Source: Bacteroidota bacterium (GTDB lineage: Bacteria; Bacteroidota; Bacteroidia; Bacteroidales; Prolixibacteraceae). From it: a stretch of DNA of 64,000 bases. Below, one piece after another: positions 16,313-27,500 of the stretch. A program made the translations under genes and the position numbers. The stretch's first letter is position 1; every line of letters starts with the position of its first letter. Location of the stretch: the NCBI GenBank assembly GCA_023251455.1, contig JAHEYT010000023.1, positions 62,001 to 126,000 on the forward strand. Direction: 5' to 3'. Under the pieces are notes generated by a model. That model was given only the letters and a program-made list of their open reading frames with translations. It was not told the DNA's origin and made no database searches.

Positions 16313-17764
16313 TTATAGTTCTTTTCTCATACGGGCCACCGGAATGCCAAGTTGTTCACGGTATTTAGCAACTGTTCGGCGGGCAACCAGATACGATTTT
16401 TCTTTCAGGATTAAAGCCAGTTTTTCGTCGGTAACTGGGTGCCGCTTATCTTCATTATCAACACATTCAGCCAGAATTTTTTTAATCTCACGTGTCGAAA
16501 CTTCCTCACCGGTATCGGTTTGCAACCCTTCGGAGAAGAAGTATTTCAACGGATAAATACCAAAATGGGTCTGGATATATTTGCTGTTCGAAACGCGCGA
16601 AATGGTCGAGATATCGAGCCCGGTTAAATCGGCAATGTCTTTCAGAATCATTGGTTTTAGTTTGGTCTCGTCGCCATCCTGAAAAAACTCCTTCTGAAAT
16701 TTAATGATTTCGCTCATCGTAACATACAGCGTATTGTGGCGCTGACGTATAGCATCGATAAACCATTTAGCCGAGTCCAGTTTCTGTTTCATGAACGTCA
16801 TGGCCTCTTTCTTATCTTTCGATGCACCAACCTTATTCCCCGAATAAGATTTCATCAAGTCGATATAAGTGCTGTTTAGCTGAAGGTCGGGAACGTTTTT
16901 CTGGTTCAGGCTCAGGTTAAGCTCACCTTCCAGGTTGTCGAGCAAAAAGTCAGGAACAATAACCTGGTTCGATTTACCCATTGGGTTGCTGTAAGAGCTT
17001 CCCGGTTTCGGATTTAATTTCAGGATTTCGTCAATGGCCTGCTTCAGTTCTTCTTCCGTAATCTCGTATTTCTTCAGAATCTTGTCGTAATGCTTTTTTG
17101 TAAATTCTTCAAAATTATCCTGAATAATCCGGGCTGAAAGACTAGTTGAACCTTTGCCCTTTTTTCGCATAATCTGAAGGAGCAAACATTCCTGAAGATC
17201 GCGGGCTCCGATGCCCGGCGGATCAAAATCCTGAATAATACTGAGGTAACGTTTCAGGTCCTCCAGTTTGACCTCAACATTAAGGTGAAACGCCAGATCA
17301 TCAGAAATGGAGAGTAAATCGCGACGCAGGTATCCATCTTCATCAATATTCCCAATGATGTATTCTGCTATTAACTCTTCTTCTTCCTTAAGGTTCGTAA
17401 GCCCTAGTTGCTCAATCAGTGAGTCGTGAAAGCTAACTCCTGAAGAGTATGGCATATCAACCTGCTTGTCGTCTTTCGAATAATTGTTGGCAGCTAAACG
17501 GTAACTCGGAATATCTTCATCATTGAGGTAATCATCCAGCGAAAATTCGTCATCCGACTGAGAATCATCCGAATCTGTATCATCATAAGTCTCATTCGAA
17601 TCGTCACCCTCAATCAGCTCCAGAATCGGATTTTCTTCTAATTCGCTTTTTATTCGTTGTTCGAGTTGCATCGTAGGAATCTCCAACAGCTTGATAACCT
17701 GTATCTGCTGTGGAGAAAGCTTTTGTAGTAACCGCTGCTGTAGACTTAATCTCTGATCTGCCAT
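16313..17764 (-). CDS. rpoN: RNA polymerase sigma-54 factor
   Basis: 483 aa. Region I is the Gln/Leu-rich activator-contact segment (LQQRLLQKLSPQQIQVIKLL), followed by an acidic region II (DDTDSDDSQSDDEFSLDDY), the core-binding domain, and the C-terminal DNA-binding domain with the RpoN box ARRTVAKYRE (461-470), which reads the -24 GG element. Sigma-54 needs an AAA+ enhancer-binding protein to open promoters; none is encoded in this window. It lies 161 nt after the outer-membrane protein gene on the same strand. Confidence 0.96.
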   Translation of the reverse strand: MADQRLSLQQRLLQKLSPQQIQVIKLLEIPTMQLEQRIKSELEENPILELIEGDDSNETYDDTDSDDSQSDDEFSLDDYLNDEDIPSYRLAANNYSKDDKQVDMPYSSGVSFHDSLIEQLGLTNLKEEEELIAEYIIGNIDEDGYLRRDLLSISDDLAFHLNVEVKLEDLKRYLSIIQDFDPPGIGARDLQECLLLQIMRKKGKGSTSLSARIIQDNFEEFTKKHYDKILKKYEITEEELKQAIDEILKLNPKPGSSYSNPMGKSNQVIVPDFLLDNLEGELNLSLNQKNVPDLQLNSTYIDLMKSYSGNKVGASKDKKEAMTFMKQKLDSAKWFIDAIRQRHNTLYVTMSEIIKFQKEFFQDGDETKLKPMILKDIADLTGLDISTISRVSNSKYIQTHFGIYPLKYFFSEGLQTDTGEEVSTREIKKILAECVDNEDKRHPVTDEKLALILKEKSYLVARRTVAKYREQLGIPVARMRKEL

Positions 17765-17925
17765 TCCGAATCAACTTTCCCCAAAATTAAGATTTTTAAT
17801 CGAATCGTACATCTCCTGATTTCAAAAAGAGAAATTTGGCGTTTAATACAAATCAGGCAACTCAAACGAATAAACTAATATTCTGCTATTTACAAAGTCA
17901 AATTTTAGTATTATAAGAAAAACAG

Positions 17926-19371
17926 TTAGTTCGCTGAGCTCGAATTACTCTTCTTTTCTTTATAAAAGGGCAGGTATTCATGATCCTGATATATGTTCCT
18001 ATTCCTGAAAAGGAAGAAGCACATTCCGAAAGTTATCCCTGAAAAATCGGAAGTTTTTGGGGCAATCATCGAAAGCAAATTATCCATTCCGATGTAATAC
18101 TGGCCTGACTCGCCATTGTAAAGAAGAGCGAATGGCATGTTGAAGTAAGATTTTCCAAGTACTGCGAAACCAGTACTTACAGAAATATTTTTTTTAATAT
18201 CATAAATGCCAGTTACAGAAACACTGTTTAAACTCATTGATTTATAACTTATAAACCTATTCACCACACTGAGATTTAGTTTAGGATTGATCCGGTATTT
18301 TAATCCCATATAAAAATTAACCGGCAACTGGGTCGAATAGGATGATTCATCAATTTTTATCTTATAAAGTTCATTAAAATCTGTTGTTTCGTTAGAGAAG
18401 CCGCCATTTTTGGTTACTGTATTGCCATCGCTCAAAACAATGAATTCAGCAGGAAATTTATACAGACCATTGAAGGTCATTCGGTTCAGGTTACTCTTCC
18501 AATTTATTTTACCTACATCTACCACGCTGGCGGAAAACATCAAATCAGGAGTAATTTTATACGTTAGTCCGATGTCGAAGCCTGTTCCAATATTTTTTGA
18601 ATTTGTCAGGTATTTACCAATTGAAAAATTAGCTGTTGATTCAACAGAACTCAAAAGCCCTTCTTCGTCAGTGATAATATTCATTGGAAATGACAGTTGA
18701 AGCTGATTCTGAAGTTGAAGATAAATATCGTTACTGCTTTTAACAACTTCTCCCTGTACATCGGAAGAAACGGAAAATTTCCCGAAATATATTTTGGCAC
18801 GAAGCCCAACCGACAACTTATCTTTTACGATCTCTCGGGCATAACCAAGGCTGTATTCGCGATAATGTAAGGCAAGTGCCGGAAACACCTGAGGAGTATT
18901 AATCAATATCGACTGTGAGGAAGAATTCGTTAAAAATTCAGAAAACTCGCCTTTTAAATCCGTCAGAAGCTGCATATTTTCCTTAAGACGAAAGTCAAAC
19001 GACCCGTGAACAGAATTGTAACCAACGTTTATAATCGTATTCTCCATTCGCTGGTAAAAAAGGTCAAGTTTGATCATGCTGTTGAAGACCTCCTTATAAT
19101 CATCATTGGTTTGTTCGCCATTAAGAATCTTCAGAAGCATATTCTTAATAACAAGTTGATTATTGTAGCCAACATTCATTCCGGTTAGTGGGAAAATACC
19201 CAATGTATATTGGCTTTGTGATGTTAAAAAGGCCGGGTTAAAACCGGGTGAATTAATTTGATTCTCCATCGGATAAAAAACCATGTTCGTTTGAGCCTTC
19301 CCATGTAAAACCGAAAGGATCAAATAAGCCAGAATTAAAAATACTTGTTTACTTTTTCGTTTAAACTTCAT
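17926..19371 (-). CDS. DUF5723-like outer-membrane beta-barrel protein
   Basis: 481 aa with a Sec signal (IKLAYLILSVLHGKAQ-like hydrophobic segment ending HGKAQ). The mature protein starts NMVFYPMENQINSPGFNPAF, the pattern of DUF5723/PorV-like Bacteroidota outer-membrane proteins, and continues as alternating amphipathic strands with frequent GLRAKIYFG and YKITPDLMFSASV type hairpins. The role is unknown; related proteins are OM barrels or type IX secretion accessories. A candidate minus-strand -7 box lies about 100 nt upstream. Confidence 0.65.
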   Translation of the reverse strand: MKFKRKSKQVFLILAYLILSVLHGKAQTNMVFYPMENQINSPGFNPAFLTSQSQYTLGIFPLTGMNVGYNNQLVIKNMLLKILNGEQTNDDYKEVFNSMIKLDLFYQRMENTIINVGYNSVHGSFDFRLKENMQLLTDLKGEFSEFLTNSSSQSILINTPQVFPALALHYREYSLGYAREIVKDKLSVGLRAKIYFGKFSVSSDVQGEVVKSSNDIYLQLQNQLQLSFPMNIITDEEGLLSSVESTANFSIGKYLTNSKNIGTGFDIGLTYKITPDLMFSASVVDVGKINWKSNLNRMTFNGLYKFPAEFIVLSDGNTVTKNGGFSNETTDFNELYKIKIDESSYSTQLPVNFYMGLKYRINPKLNLSVVNRFISYKSMSLNSVSVTGIYDIKKNISVSTGFAVLGKSYFNMPFALLYNGESGQYYIGMDNLLSMIAPKTSDFSGITFGMCFFLFRNRNIYQDHEYLPFYKEKKSNSSSAN

Positions 19372-19470
19372 ACATCAGTTTATTCTTCCCGTTTTGACGA
19401 TTCGAATTATCAAAACCTCCTACTGGCTTAATCCGACATTTCATTGCCCGGCAAATATCATAAATTTATG

Positions 19471-19478
19471 CAAAACTA
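19471..19478 (-). promoter_or_regulatory. Candidate -7 box for the DUF5723-like gene
   Basis: On the minus strand this reads TAGTTTTG (TAnnTTTG). A TTG lies 16 nt further upstream (19495-19497), slightly closer than the usual 17-23. The implied start is near 19464, about 90 nt before the gene. No other feature is seen in 19372-19621. Confidence 0.35.
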
Positions 19479-19621
19479 AAACAGTTGCCAATTACAATTT
19501 GTTCCAAATAGAAAGGAACAAGTATCCTTATCAGATAAATAAAGGTGATGAAACAAAACCTTCACACGTTTTGATGATTGGAAAAAATGAGGCTGCCACA
19601 CTAAATAATTCTATATACAAA

Positions 19622-22054
19622 TCATGAATTAGCTGCTATACTGTTGGGAATCGAAAAGAAGAACCTGCTCCCCTTTCCTGGTTCACTCTCTACGCCAATC
19701 CGGCCTCCGTGCTTATCTATAAATTCTTTACAAAGCAACAATCCCAGGCCAGTTCCTTTCTCCTTTTGGGTACCCAACGTGGAGTAGTTTTCTTCAATCC
19801 GGAACAATTTACCGATTGATTCACTGTTCATCCCTACTCCACTATCTAATACTGATATCACTAACTCATCAGACAATTGTTCGGTTGAAATAACAATTTT
19901 ACCTCCTGTATCCGTAAATTTTATGGCATTCGAAATAAGGTTCCTCAATATAGTGCTAATCATGTCCTTGTCGGCAAAAACAAGAAGATTATCAGGCATT
20001 TCAGAATAGACGGTGATTGATTTCTGCAAAGCCGAAGCAATTAATAGTGCTTTTGTTTGGTTGATCAATTCAACGATATCAATACTTCCAGGATCAAATA
20101 ACATTCGGCCTGTTTGTGATCGCGACCATTCCAAAAGGTTCATCAGCAAATCCATTGCATGCAGCGAAGAATTCTGAATTATTCCGGCATATTTTTCGAT
20201 CGAAGCATAGTCTCTTTCCTGCATCTGCCGCGACAAAAGAGAACTGAACCCGATGATACTATTGAACGGACTTTTAAGGTCGTGGGCGATAATGGAAAAG
20301 AACTTGTCTTTGGTCGCGTTGAGTTCGCGTAAACGGGCTTCCCTTTCTTGCAGGGCCTTCTCTGCCAGTTTACGATCGGTAATGTCGATATCAAAGCAAA
20401 ATAACTCGGAGTTTTTCCCCGGCGCCTCAACAACTGCATGACTGGAATATACCGCTACACGCGATCCATCGCTGCGCATGAGCGACAACTCTGAAGGTGG
20501 AATAGGCTCTCTTGTTTCAGCCATTTGCTTAACAGCCTGCTTCACGTCTTCCCGCATTCCCGGTGGAATAATCAAATCCAATAGATTTCGACCAATCGCT
20601 TCTTCTTCGGTATAGCCATATAATCGTTCAGAAGCCTTATTCCAATATTGAGTTGTACCATCGGGAGCATAACCCTGTACTGATACCGACGACACGTTTT
20701 GCAGTAAGCTTCGAAACCGTTCTTCGCTTTCACGAATTAATTCTTCCGCTCTTCTTTGTTCGCTGATATCCTGAAATGACCCCTGTATTTTAAATATTTT
20801 TCCATGCGTATCACGAACTGCTTCACCAATGGTCCTTACCCAAATGCGGTTGCCTTTGGCAGTTATCAGCTCCAATTCTTTATCAAAAGGAATTCCATTT
20901 TTTGCACAATCAGCAACTGCACTTGCAATTACACCTTGCCATTCCGAAGCATAAAAATTAACACCCTCATCGAGTACCGGCGAATATCCGACAGGCATTT
21001 CATGAATGCTGGCAACTTCGTCTGACCAAGTCACTTTATTGTCGGTAATGTTTATACTCCAGCCACCAAATTTGGCTGTTTCTCCGGCTATTCGAAGAAG
21101 CGAATAATTTGCATTTAACTCTTCTTCTGCCTGCTTGCGTTTAGTGATGTCGTGCGAAACAACCATTCCGGCAATGATCTTGCCTTTCTTATTCTTAACT
21201 GGTAAAATATTTACAGAATAGAAACTGTCTTTGAATTCTGAAATTAAATTTTCAGTCGAAATTCCTTGTAATGCGTTACTATAAATGGGTGCCAGTCGTG
21301 CTGCTCGTTCTTCAGATAAAACCTCCCACAGGGTTTTGCCTTCGATCAATTCTGTGGTAAATCCAAAATCAGGATGCAAAGAGCCTTCAACTAAAATATA
21401 ACGAAGTTGATGGTCAAAAAGAAAGACTGTTGTTCCAGGAAGGTTTCTTACCAAAAGACGATACATTTTTTTACTCTCACGTAATGATTCTTCCGCCTGT
21501 TTTCGTTCGGTAATATCAACCGCAGTTACAAGGCATTTATGTTCATCCTCGCTAACCATCCCTTCGAGATGAAGAAAACTACGAGGTTTTTCCGAAATTG
21601 CCAGGCTTATTTCGCAGGTTTGTTTTATTCTGGTTGCAAAACATTTTTGCAAAAATTCTGTAAATATTGGAAGTGTATCGGGTGTGATGAAGTGATTTAA
21701 GCTTCTGGTTATAAGACCGGACCTTTCTTTTCCAAGCATTTTAGCTCCGCTAAGGTTTAACTGCGAAATGATGCTGTCGGGCCTGACCGTAAAGTATCCA
21801 GTAGGGGCAAAATCATAAAGCGCAGTTGCAGTTGCAGCTTTTTCAACCGCTTGCTGCAATTCTTCATTTTGCATTTCCAGTTCAATCTGATAAATCTGCA
21901 ATTCCTGAATGAGTTTTTGCATCTCAGCTTCAGTTGAACTTTGCTTAGAGTAGCCAACCGGTGGATTTGCTTCTCCTGAATGTAATTTTTCAATTACCGC
22001 CTCAGCTTTTTGTCGGAGTGAAGAATCTTCTGGTAATGTTTTTTCCTTTTTCAT
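19622..22054 (-). CDS. PAS-domain sensor histidine kinase
   Basis: 810 aa, cytoplasmic, with no membrane helix or receiver. After a short N-terminal coiled segment it has four PAS(/PAC) domains (about 75-185, 195-310, 315-440 and 445-565; PAC endings such as DITERKQAEE and DISEQRRAEE), then a HisKA domain with FFSIIAHDLKSPFNSIIGFS and a HATPase_c domain (N-box LRNLISNAIKFT, G1 DSGVGM, G2 KGTGLGLLL). The kinase core is closely similar to that of the next gene, so the two are tandem duplicates. No response regulator is adjacent. It is the last of three PAS kinases on this strand. Confidence 0.88.
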   Translation of the reverse strand: MKKEKTLPEDSSLRQKAEAVIEKLHSGEANPPVGYSKQSSTEAEMQKLIQELQIYQIELEMQNEELQQAVEKAATATALYDFAPTGYFTVRPDSIISQLNLSGAKMLGKERSGLITRSLNHFITPDTLPIFTEFLQKCFATRIKQTCEISLAISEKPRSFLHLEGMVSEDEHKCLVTAVDITERKQAEESLRESKKMYRLLVRNLPGTTVFLFDHQLRYILVEGSLHPDFGFTTELIEGKTLWEVLSEERAARLAPIYSNALQGISTENLISEFKDSFYSVNILPVKNKKGKIIAGMVVSHDITKRKQAEEELNANYSLLRIAGETAKFGGWSINITDNKVTWSDEVASIHEMPVGYSPVLDEGVNFYASEWQGVIASAVADCAKNGIPFDKELELITAKGNRIWVRTIGEAVRDTHGKIFKIQGSFQDISEQRRAEELIRESEERFRSLLQNVSSVSVQGYAPDGTTQYWNKASERLYGYTEEEAIGRNLLDLIIPPGMREDVKQAVKQMAETREPIPPSELSLMRSDGSRVAVYSSHAVVEAPGKNSELFCFDIDITDRKLAEKALQEREARLRELNATKDKFFSIIAHDLKSPFNSIIGFSSLLSRQMQERDYASIEKYAGIIQNSSLHAMDLLMNLLEWSRSQTGRMLFDPGSIDIVELINQTKALLIASALQKSITVYSEMPDNLLVFADKDMISTILRNLISNAIKFTDTGGKIVISTEQLSDELVISVLDSGVGMNSESIGKLFRIEENYSTLGTQKEKGTGLGLLLCKEFIDKHGGRIGVESEPGKGSRFFFSIPNSIAANS

Positions 22055-22166
22055 CTTTATCTTTAGAATAAAATAGAAACATCATTCTTCGTATTGTTTA
22101 TCCACAAACAGACTACTAACAACTTCACAACCAGCCATCACAGGGTATTATTCCATTCCCGGACGC

Positions 22167-24506
22167 TTACGTTTTTGGAATCGTAAAATAAAACTTGCTT
22201 CCTTTGCCGGCTTCACTTTCAACCCAGATTTTACCACCATGTTTCTCAATAAACTCCTTGCATAAAATCAGCCCCAAACCAGTTCCCCGTTCATTCTTTG
22301 TTCCCAGGGTTGTTTGGTTTTCGGCAATCCGGAATAATTTTTCAATATTTTCATTTTTTATACCCACTCCGTTATCACTTATCGCTATTTCCACTTTGTC
22401 TTTCTTCGATTCGGCTGAAATCGTAATCTGACCCTGAGGATGTGTAAATTTGATCGCATTCGAAATAAGGTTTCTCAAAACAGCGCCAATCATCGCTTTA
22501 TCAGCAAATATCAGCATATTCCGTGGTAATTCCTTGAAAATGGTAATTGATTTTAGTCGGACAGAATCGTCGAATAATTCGGTAACCTCGTTAATCAATG
22601 ACACTATTTCAAAGTATTCAGGCGAGAACTCCATTCTACCGGTTTGTAATCGCGACCACTCCAATAGATTCATCAGCAAATCATAAACCAGAGTCGAGGA
22701 TTTATGTATGATTTCGGCATATTCTTCAATTCCTTCATAATTCTTTTCCTGAATTTGCTCAACAAGTAAATTGCTTAAACCCAGAATGCTGTTAAACGGG
22801 TTTTTCAAGTCGTGCGAAATAATGGAGAAAAACTTATCCTTCGTAGCATTGAGTTCGCGCAAATGGGTTTCGTTTTCTTTTAACGCATTTTCGGCCTGCT
22901 TCCGTTCGGTGATGTCGATTGTATAACCTGCCAACAAGGTTTTATTGCCTAGTTTGATGGGATATTTAATGGTTATGTAATATCTTCCGTTTAACTCTTC
23001 GTCGAGCTGGATCAAATGGTCATTCGATGCCACTTCCCAATCGTCGGCGGTTATTTTACCGGCAAATTCAGGGGGAAAGAGTTCATGCATGTTTTTTCCT
23101 ACCATTTCCGATGCCGCGATTCCAACCATATCGATAAAATTCTCGCTTGCTTTTAAAACTCTGCTTTCATTTGGGGTAACCTCTTTGATAAAGGTGTAAA
23201 TGGGTGAATGCAAAATAAATTTTGAAAGAAGGTCGTTGCTGTCCGACAGCGCTTCATCTCTTTTTACGCGTTCGGTGATGTCTTGAATGATACCGAATAC
23301 AATTCCCATTTCCTGATCGAAATAGGCCTCGGATTCAATATCCCGGATTTCCCCGGTATCTACTTTCCTGATTTTGAATTCGACATGATAAGGTTGATTC
23401 TCTTCAATTAGATTTTTTAGGGCGAGGTCGAGCGTTTGCCGGTACTCGGGTAGCGGAATATCCTTAATATATTGCATTTCGAATTTATCCATCTCAATGC
23501 CATAAATCCTGGCTGCTCCCTCTGAAGTAATTACGGTTTCTGAATCCAGATGTAATTCCCAGTTTCCCGACCCGGAAGCCAGCTCGGCCCGTTTCAATCG
23601 CAATTCACTTGTACTTATTGCGTTTTCGGCGCGCTTGCGGTTACTTATGTCGTGCACGATGGAGTGAAGCAAAACCTTTCCCTTGACTTCAATGTGACTG
23701 CTAAATACCTCGACATCACGAATGGAACCGTCCGACAACCGGTGGACAAACTCAAAATAATTCTGATTACTTGTTTTGGCCCTCCCCATCGCTTGCATGA
23801 TCTCTTCAGGAGAAAATGCATTGATCTCCTGAATCTTCATTTGCTTGAGCCGTTCTTTTGGCCAACCGTAAAAAGTTTCGGCAGCACGATTTGCGTCTAT
23901 GATGTATCCGGTATCCGGATCGATAATTAATTTCACCGCTGTGTGATGCTCGAAAATGTTTCGGAATAGTTCTTCGCTTTCCCCAGGCGCGTCTTCCATT
24001 TTCCGGCGCGTTTCATTTTCAGCCTTCAGCTCATTGAGCAATTTCAGGGTTTCGGTGTGGATCAGCTCCAACTCCTGGGTTCGTTCGGCCACCAATTGCG
24101 ATAAGCGATCATTCTCATTGCGTTTCTGAGTGCCAAATTCTTTTATTTTTACCATTACCCTAATCTGGGCAACAAGTTCGGTTTCATCAATAGGTTTGTA
24201 AAGAAAGGCTTCACCGCCAGCATCGAGCGCCGAAATACTGTTTTCCTTCAGATCTAAAAGAAAGACCACTGGAATATCGCGCGTACGTTCGTCCAACTTC
24301 AGGCGATTGCATACTTCAAAGCCATCCATATCAGGCATACTAACACCTAGCAAGATGACATCAGGATCAGTGGAAATGGCCAATTCGATCCCTTTTTCTC
24401 CTGATAAAGCGGTATCGAAATCCAAATCAGGAAAAGAATCTTTAATGATGATTCCAAGTGTGATCAGGTTGTCGTTGTTGTCGTCTATAGCTAATATTCT
24501 CGTCAT
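22167..24506 (-). CDS. Receiver-PAS histidine kinase, degenerate receiver
   Basis: 779 aa. Residues 1-122 form a receiver-like domain: the acidic pocket is kept (AIDDNNDN) but the phosphoacceptor position reads DVILLGVSMPDMDG, with Gly where Asp is required; the switch Thr is Leu (VVFLLD), while the Lys in LYKPID is kept. Three PAS domains (about 175-290, 305-425 and 430-545) follow, then HisKA (FFSIISHDLKNPFNS) and HATPase_c (ISDNGVGI, GTGLGLIL). It should autophosphorylate but its receiver probably cannot be phosphorylated. It ends 112 nt before the next PAS kinase and begins 12 nt after the large kinase gene, so it is in one operon with it. Confidence 0.9.
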   Translation of the reverse strand: MTRILAIDDNNDNLITLGIIIKDSFPDLDFDTALSGEKGIELAISTDPDVILLGVSMPDMDGFEVCNRLKLDERTRDIPVVFLLDLKENSISALDAGGEAFLYKPIDETELVAQIRVMVKIKEFGTQKRNENDRLSQLVAERTQELELIHTETLKLLNELKAENETRRKMEDAPGESEELFRNIFEHHTAVKLIIDPDTGYIIDANRAAETFYGWPKERLKQMKIQEINAFSPEEIMQAMGRAKTSNQNYFEFVHRLSDGSIRDVEVFSSHIEVKGKVLLHSIVHDISNRKRAENAISTSELRLKRAELASGSGNWELHLDSETVITSEGAARIYGIEMDKFEMQYIKDIPLPEYRQTLDLALKNLIEENQPYHVEFKIRKVDTGEIRDIESEAYFDQEMGIVFGIIQDITERVKRDEALSDSNDLLSKFILHSPIYTFIKEVTPNESRVLKASENFIDMVGIAASEMVGKNMHELFPPEFAGKITADDWEVASNDHLIQLDEELNGRYYITIKYPIKLGNKTLLAGYTIDITERKQAENALKENETHLRELNATKDKFFSIISHDLKNPFNSILGLSNLLVEQIQEKNYEGIEEYAEIIHKSSTLVYDLLMNLLEWSRLQTGRMEFSPEYFEIVSLINEVTELFDDSVRLKSITIFKELPRNMLIFADKAMIGAVLRNLISNAIKFTHPQGQITISAESKKDKVEIAISDNGVGIKNENIEKLFRIAENQTTLGTKNERGTGLGLILCKEFIEKHGGKIWVESEAGKGSKFYFTIPKT

Positions 24507-24518
24507 ATATCCTGCTAT

Positions 24519-27500
24519 TTAGGTTGTAGTTAAGCCTATTGGTATGGTAAAATAAAAAGTTGAGCCTTTCTCCTGGACTGATTCTATCCAGATTTCTCCG
24601 CCCATGATTTCAACCAGACTTTTGGAAATGGCCAGTCCCAATCCATTACCTCCATATTTTCGGGAGTTAGAAGATTCAACCTGCCTGAACCGTTCAAATA
24701 TTTCGTCATGGAATTCTTCCGGAATGCCAATCCCAGTGTCGCTGACATGAAATTGAATATAGTCTCCGGTTACTTTAATTCCAATTTCAACATATCCTTC
24801 TTTGGTAAATTTGATGGCATTGCCTACCAGATTGACCAAAACCTGCCTCAAACGGTTCTCATCACTCCTGATCCAGATTTCTTCTTTCGGATTCAGTGGG
24901 TCAATCCTCAATTCAATACCCTTATCCTGAGCAGCTAGTGAGTATTCTTTCAGAAGTTTAGAAATCAGTTTCTGAACAACGAACTGTAATTTGTTGACAA
25001 TTACCTGGCCTGCTTCAATCTTTGAAAAATCCATGATGTCGCTGATAATGGTAAGCAGCGAATTCCCGCTGTTAATGATAATTTTCGCAAATTCGGTCTG
25101 TTGGCCAGTATCAAAATCAGGATCAGCCATCAATTCAGAAAACCCAATTATACTATTCAACGGAGTGCGGATTTCATGGCTCATGTTGGCCAGAAATGCC
25201 GACTTCAAACGGTCTGATTCCTGGGCTTTTGTCAATGCTGTATTTAATTCCTGCTCCACTCTTTTCCGTTCGATGGAGATGCAAATCTGATGGGAAACAA
25301 ATTCAAGCATCAGTTTGTCTTTTTCGTTGAAAGCCTCAGGATTGTCATAACTCTGGACCACAATTGCCCCGATTACCTTTTTGTTTACCGAAAGTGGAAC
25401 CCCCATCCAAATTTTGGACGCAATCCCCACAATTTCTATTTCTCCGGTTTCGCACAATTTCTGGATATCAGCTTCATGAGCCAGTAAAGACTTCTGGTGT
25501 TTTATGATGTAGCCGGTGAGCGACTTTTCAGCAGGCCAGTGGTTAATATTGTCCTTATCCCCTTTTTCGTAAAGAGTTGACAACATATTGGTCGATTCAT
25601 CATAAAAGGCGATGAAAAAGTTGGTTGAGTCAAGTAACCTAGCAAGTTCATTGCTTATAATTTCAATCAACTCGGTTAAATTACTGGTCGAAAGTGTCGC
25701 ATTCGAGATGGTATAAAGTACTTGCTGAACCTTATTGGCACGCATCTTTTCGGTAATGTCAATCTGGGTTCCCCACATTCGAACCAACCTATTGTTTTCA
25801 ACAATTCCCATTGAATTATTGATGAAATACCTTGACTGGTTTACTGAATCATTTTCTTCGGTTATTTCATCTTCAATCCGGTATCCGTTTTGCACAAATT
25901 TTCGCATTACTTCGCGGTTCACCGGATTGTAACGATCCTGGTGAAAATCAAGATGACCTTTCCCAATCATCTCATTTTGATTGCTTATGCCGTATAGTTT
26001 TAGTAAGGCATCATTACATTCGGCGATGAACATGTGGTCGTAAATAAAATCAACTTGTTCTTCAACAGGCAAATTTATATCCATAGGATGATCACATTCG
26101 AACCGGTAAACTCCTTCTGAAACCTGAGAGATAAATTGCCGGTATCGATCTTCACTTTCCTTGAGCGCCATTTCGGCCTGTTTACGTTCGGTAATGTCTC
26201 GGTCAATTCCAAGCACCAACTCATGCCCACCTATATTGATAATACTTGAGGATGTCTCAATCGGAAAGATATGACCATCTTTATGAAGATGAGAGATCTC
26301 CCTATGAATAATGCCATCCCGTTTCAGAATATTATAATAGGTAGTACGATTCTCAGGTGTTCCATTTACCCCATTGAGCAAATCGATGGACTGACCAATC
26401 ATTTCCTCGCGTGTATATCCGTTCATCTGACATGAGGCTTCGTTGCAATCGACAATTGGCCACGTGATGGTTTCATGGTGTGGGTCGATTAACACAATGG
26501 CATCCGGCGAGGCATTAAACAAACCCTTGAATAATTGTACGCTTTCCGTCAACGCTTCTTCACCCTGCTTACGTTCGGTGATGTCGGTAATAATTCCATA
26601 CCAAAGTGTACTTCCGTCTTCCAGCAATTCGGGCTTGGCATCACACATTCTCCAGCGCAGTCCCTGCTTTGGCAGTATAACCCTGAATTCGCTGTGGTAA
26701 AACGTTTGGTTTCGGGCCGATTCTGTGATCGTCTCAACAATATCATTGTAATCATCGGGATGAAGCCGGGTAAAGACAGGTGAAGCATCTTCGCGGACTT
26801 CCTCAGGCGTGACCTCATAAATGTCGTACATCCCAGCACTTGAGAACGGAAAAGCAGAGCGTCCGTCAGGATATAAGCGATACTTGTAAACTACACCAGG
26901 AACCTGCGCTGCCAGTTTTTCAAGCATATCATGACTCTTCTGGAGTTCTTCATCCACATGTTTGCGCTCCGAGATATCCAAAACAAGTCCGGAAACAATA
27001 TGGGGTTTCCCTTCCGAATCTCTTTTGGTAACCGAACCAACATCATAAAACCATTTATATTCTCCTGAAATCGTTTTTATACGGTATTCAACCTCATATT
27101 TCTCCAAAGACCCATCAAGGTGCGACCTCATTGCATCCATTGTTCGCTCCTGATCTTCCGGATGAACCAAGGCCATAAAATCGGTGTAATATTTAAACTT
27201 TTCAGTTGGATACCCTAACATCTCAGCTTTTCGCCTTTCGAAAGTAACCTGACCGGTTGTCATGTCCATTTCCCACCAGGACATGTTTGCCACATTCATT
27301 GCAAGTTCCAGTCTGGCAACATTTTCATGCAATTTATCCTCCGCCCTCTTTCGGTCGGTAATGTTCCTGATAATCGTTTGAATGGCGGGTTTACCCATAT
27401 ACAGAATCGGAATACCAATAACCTCAACATCAATAATCTCATCGTTCAACGTTATAAATTTCTCTTCCGAAAATCGTGAAGGCTGACCAGTCGAATAAAT

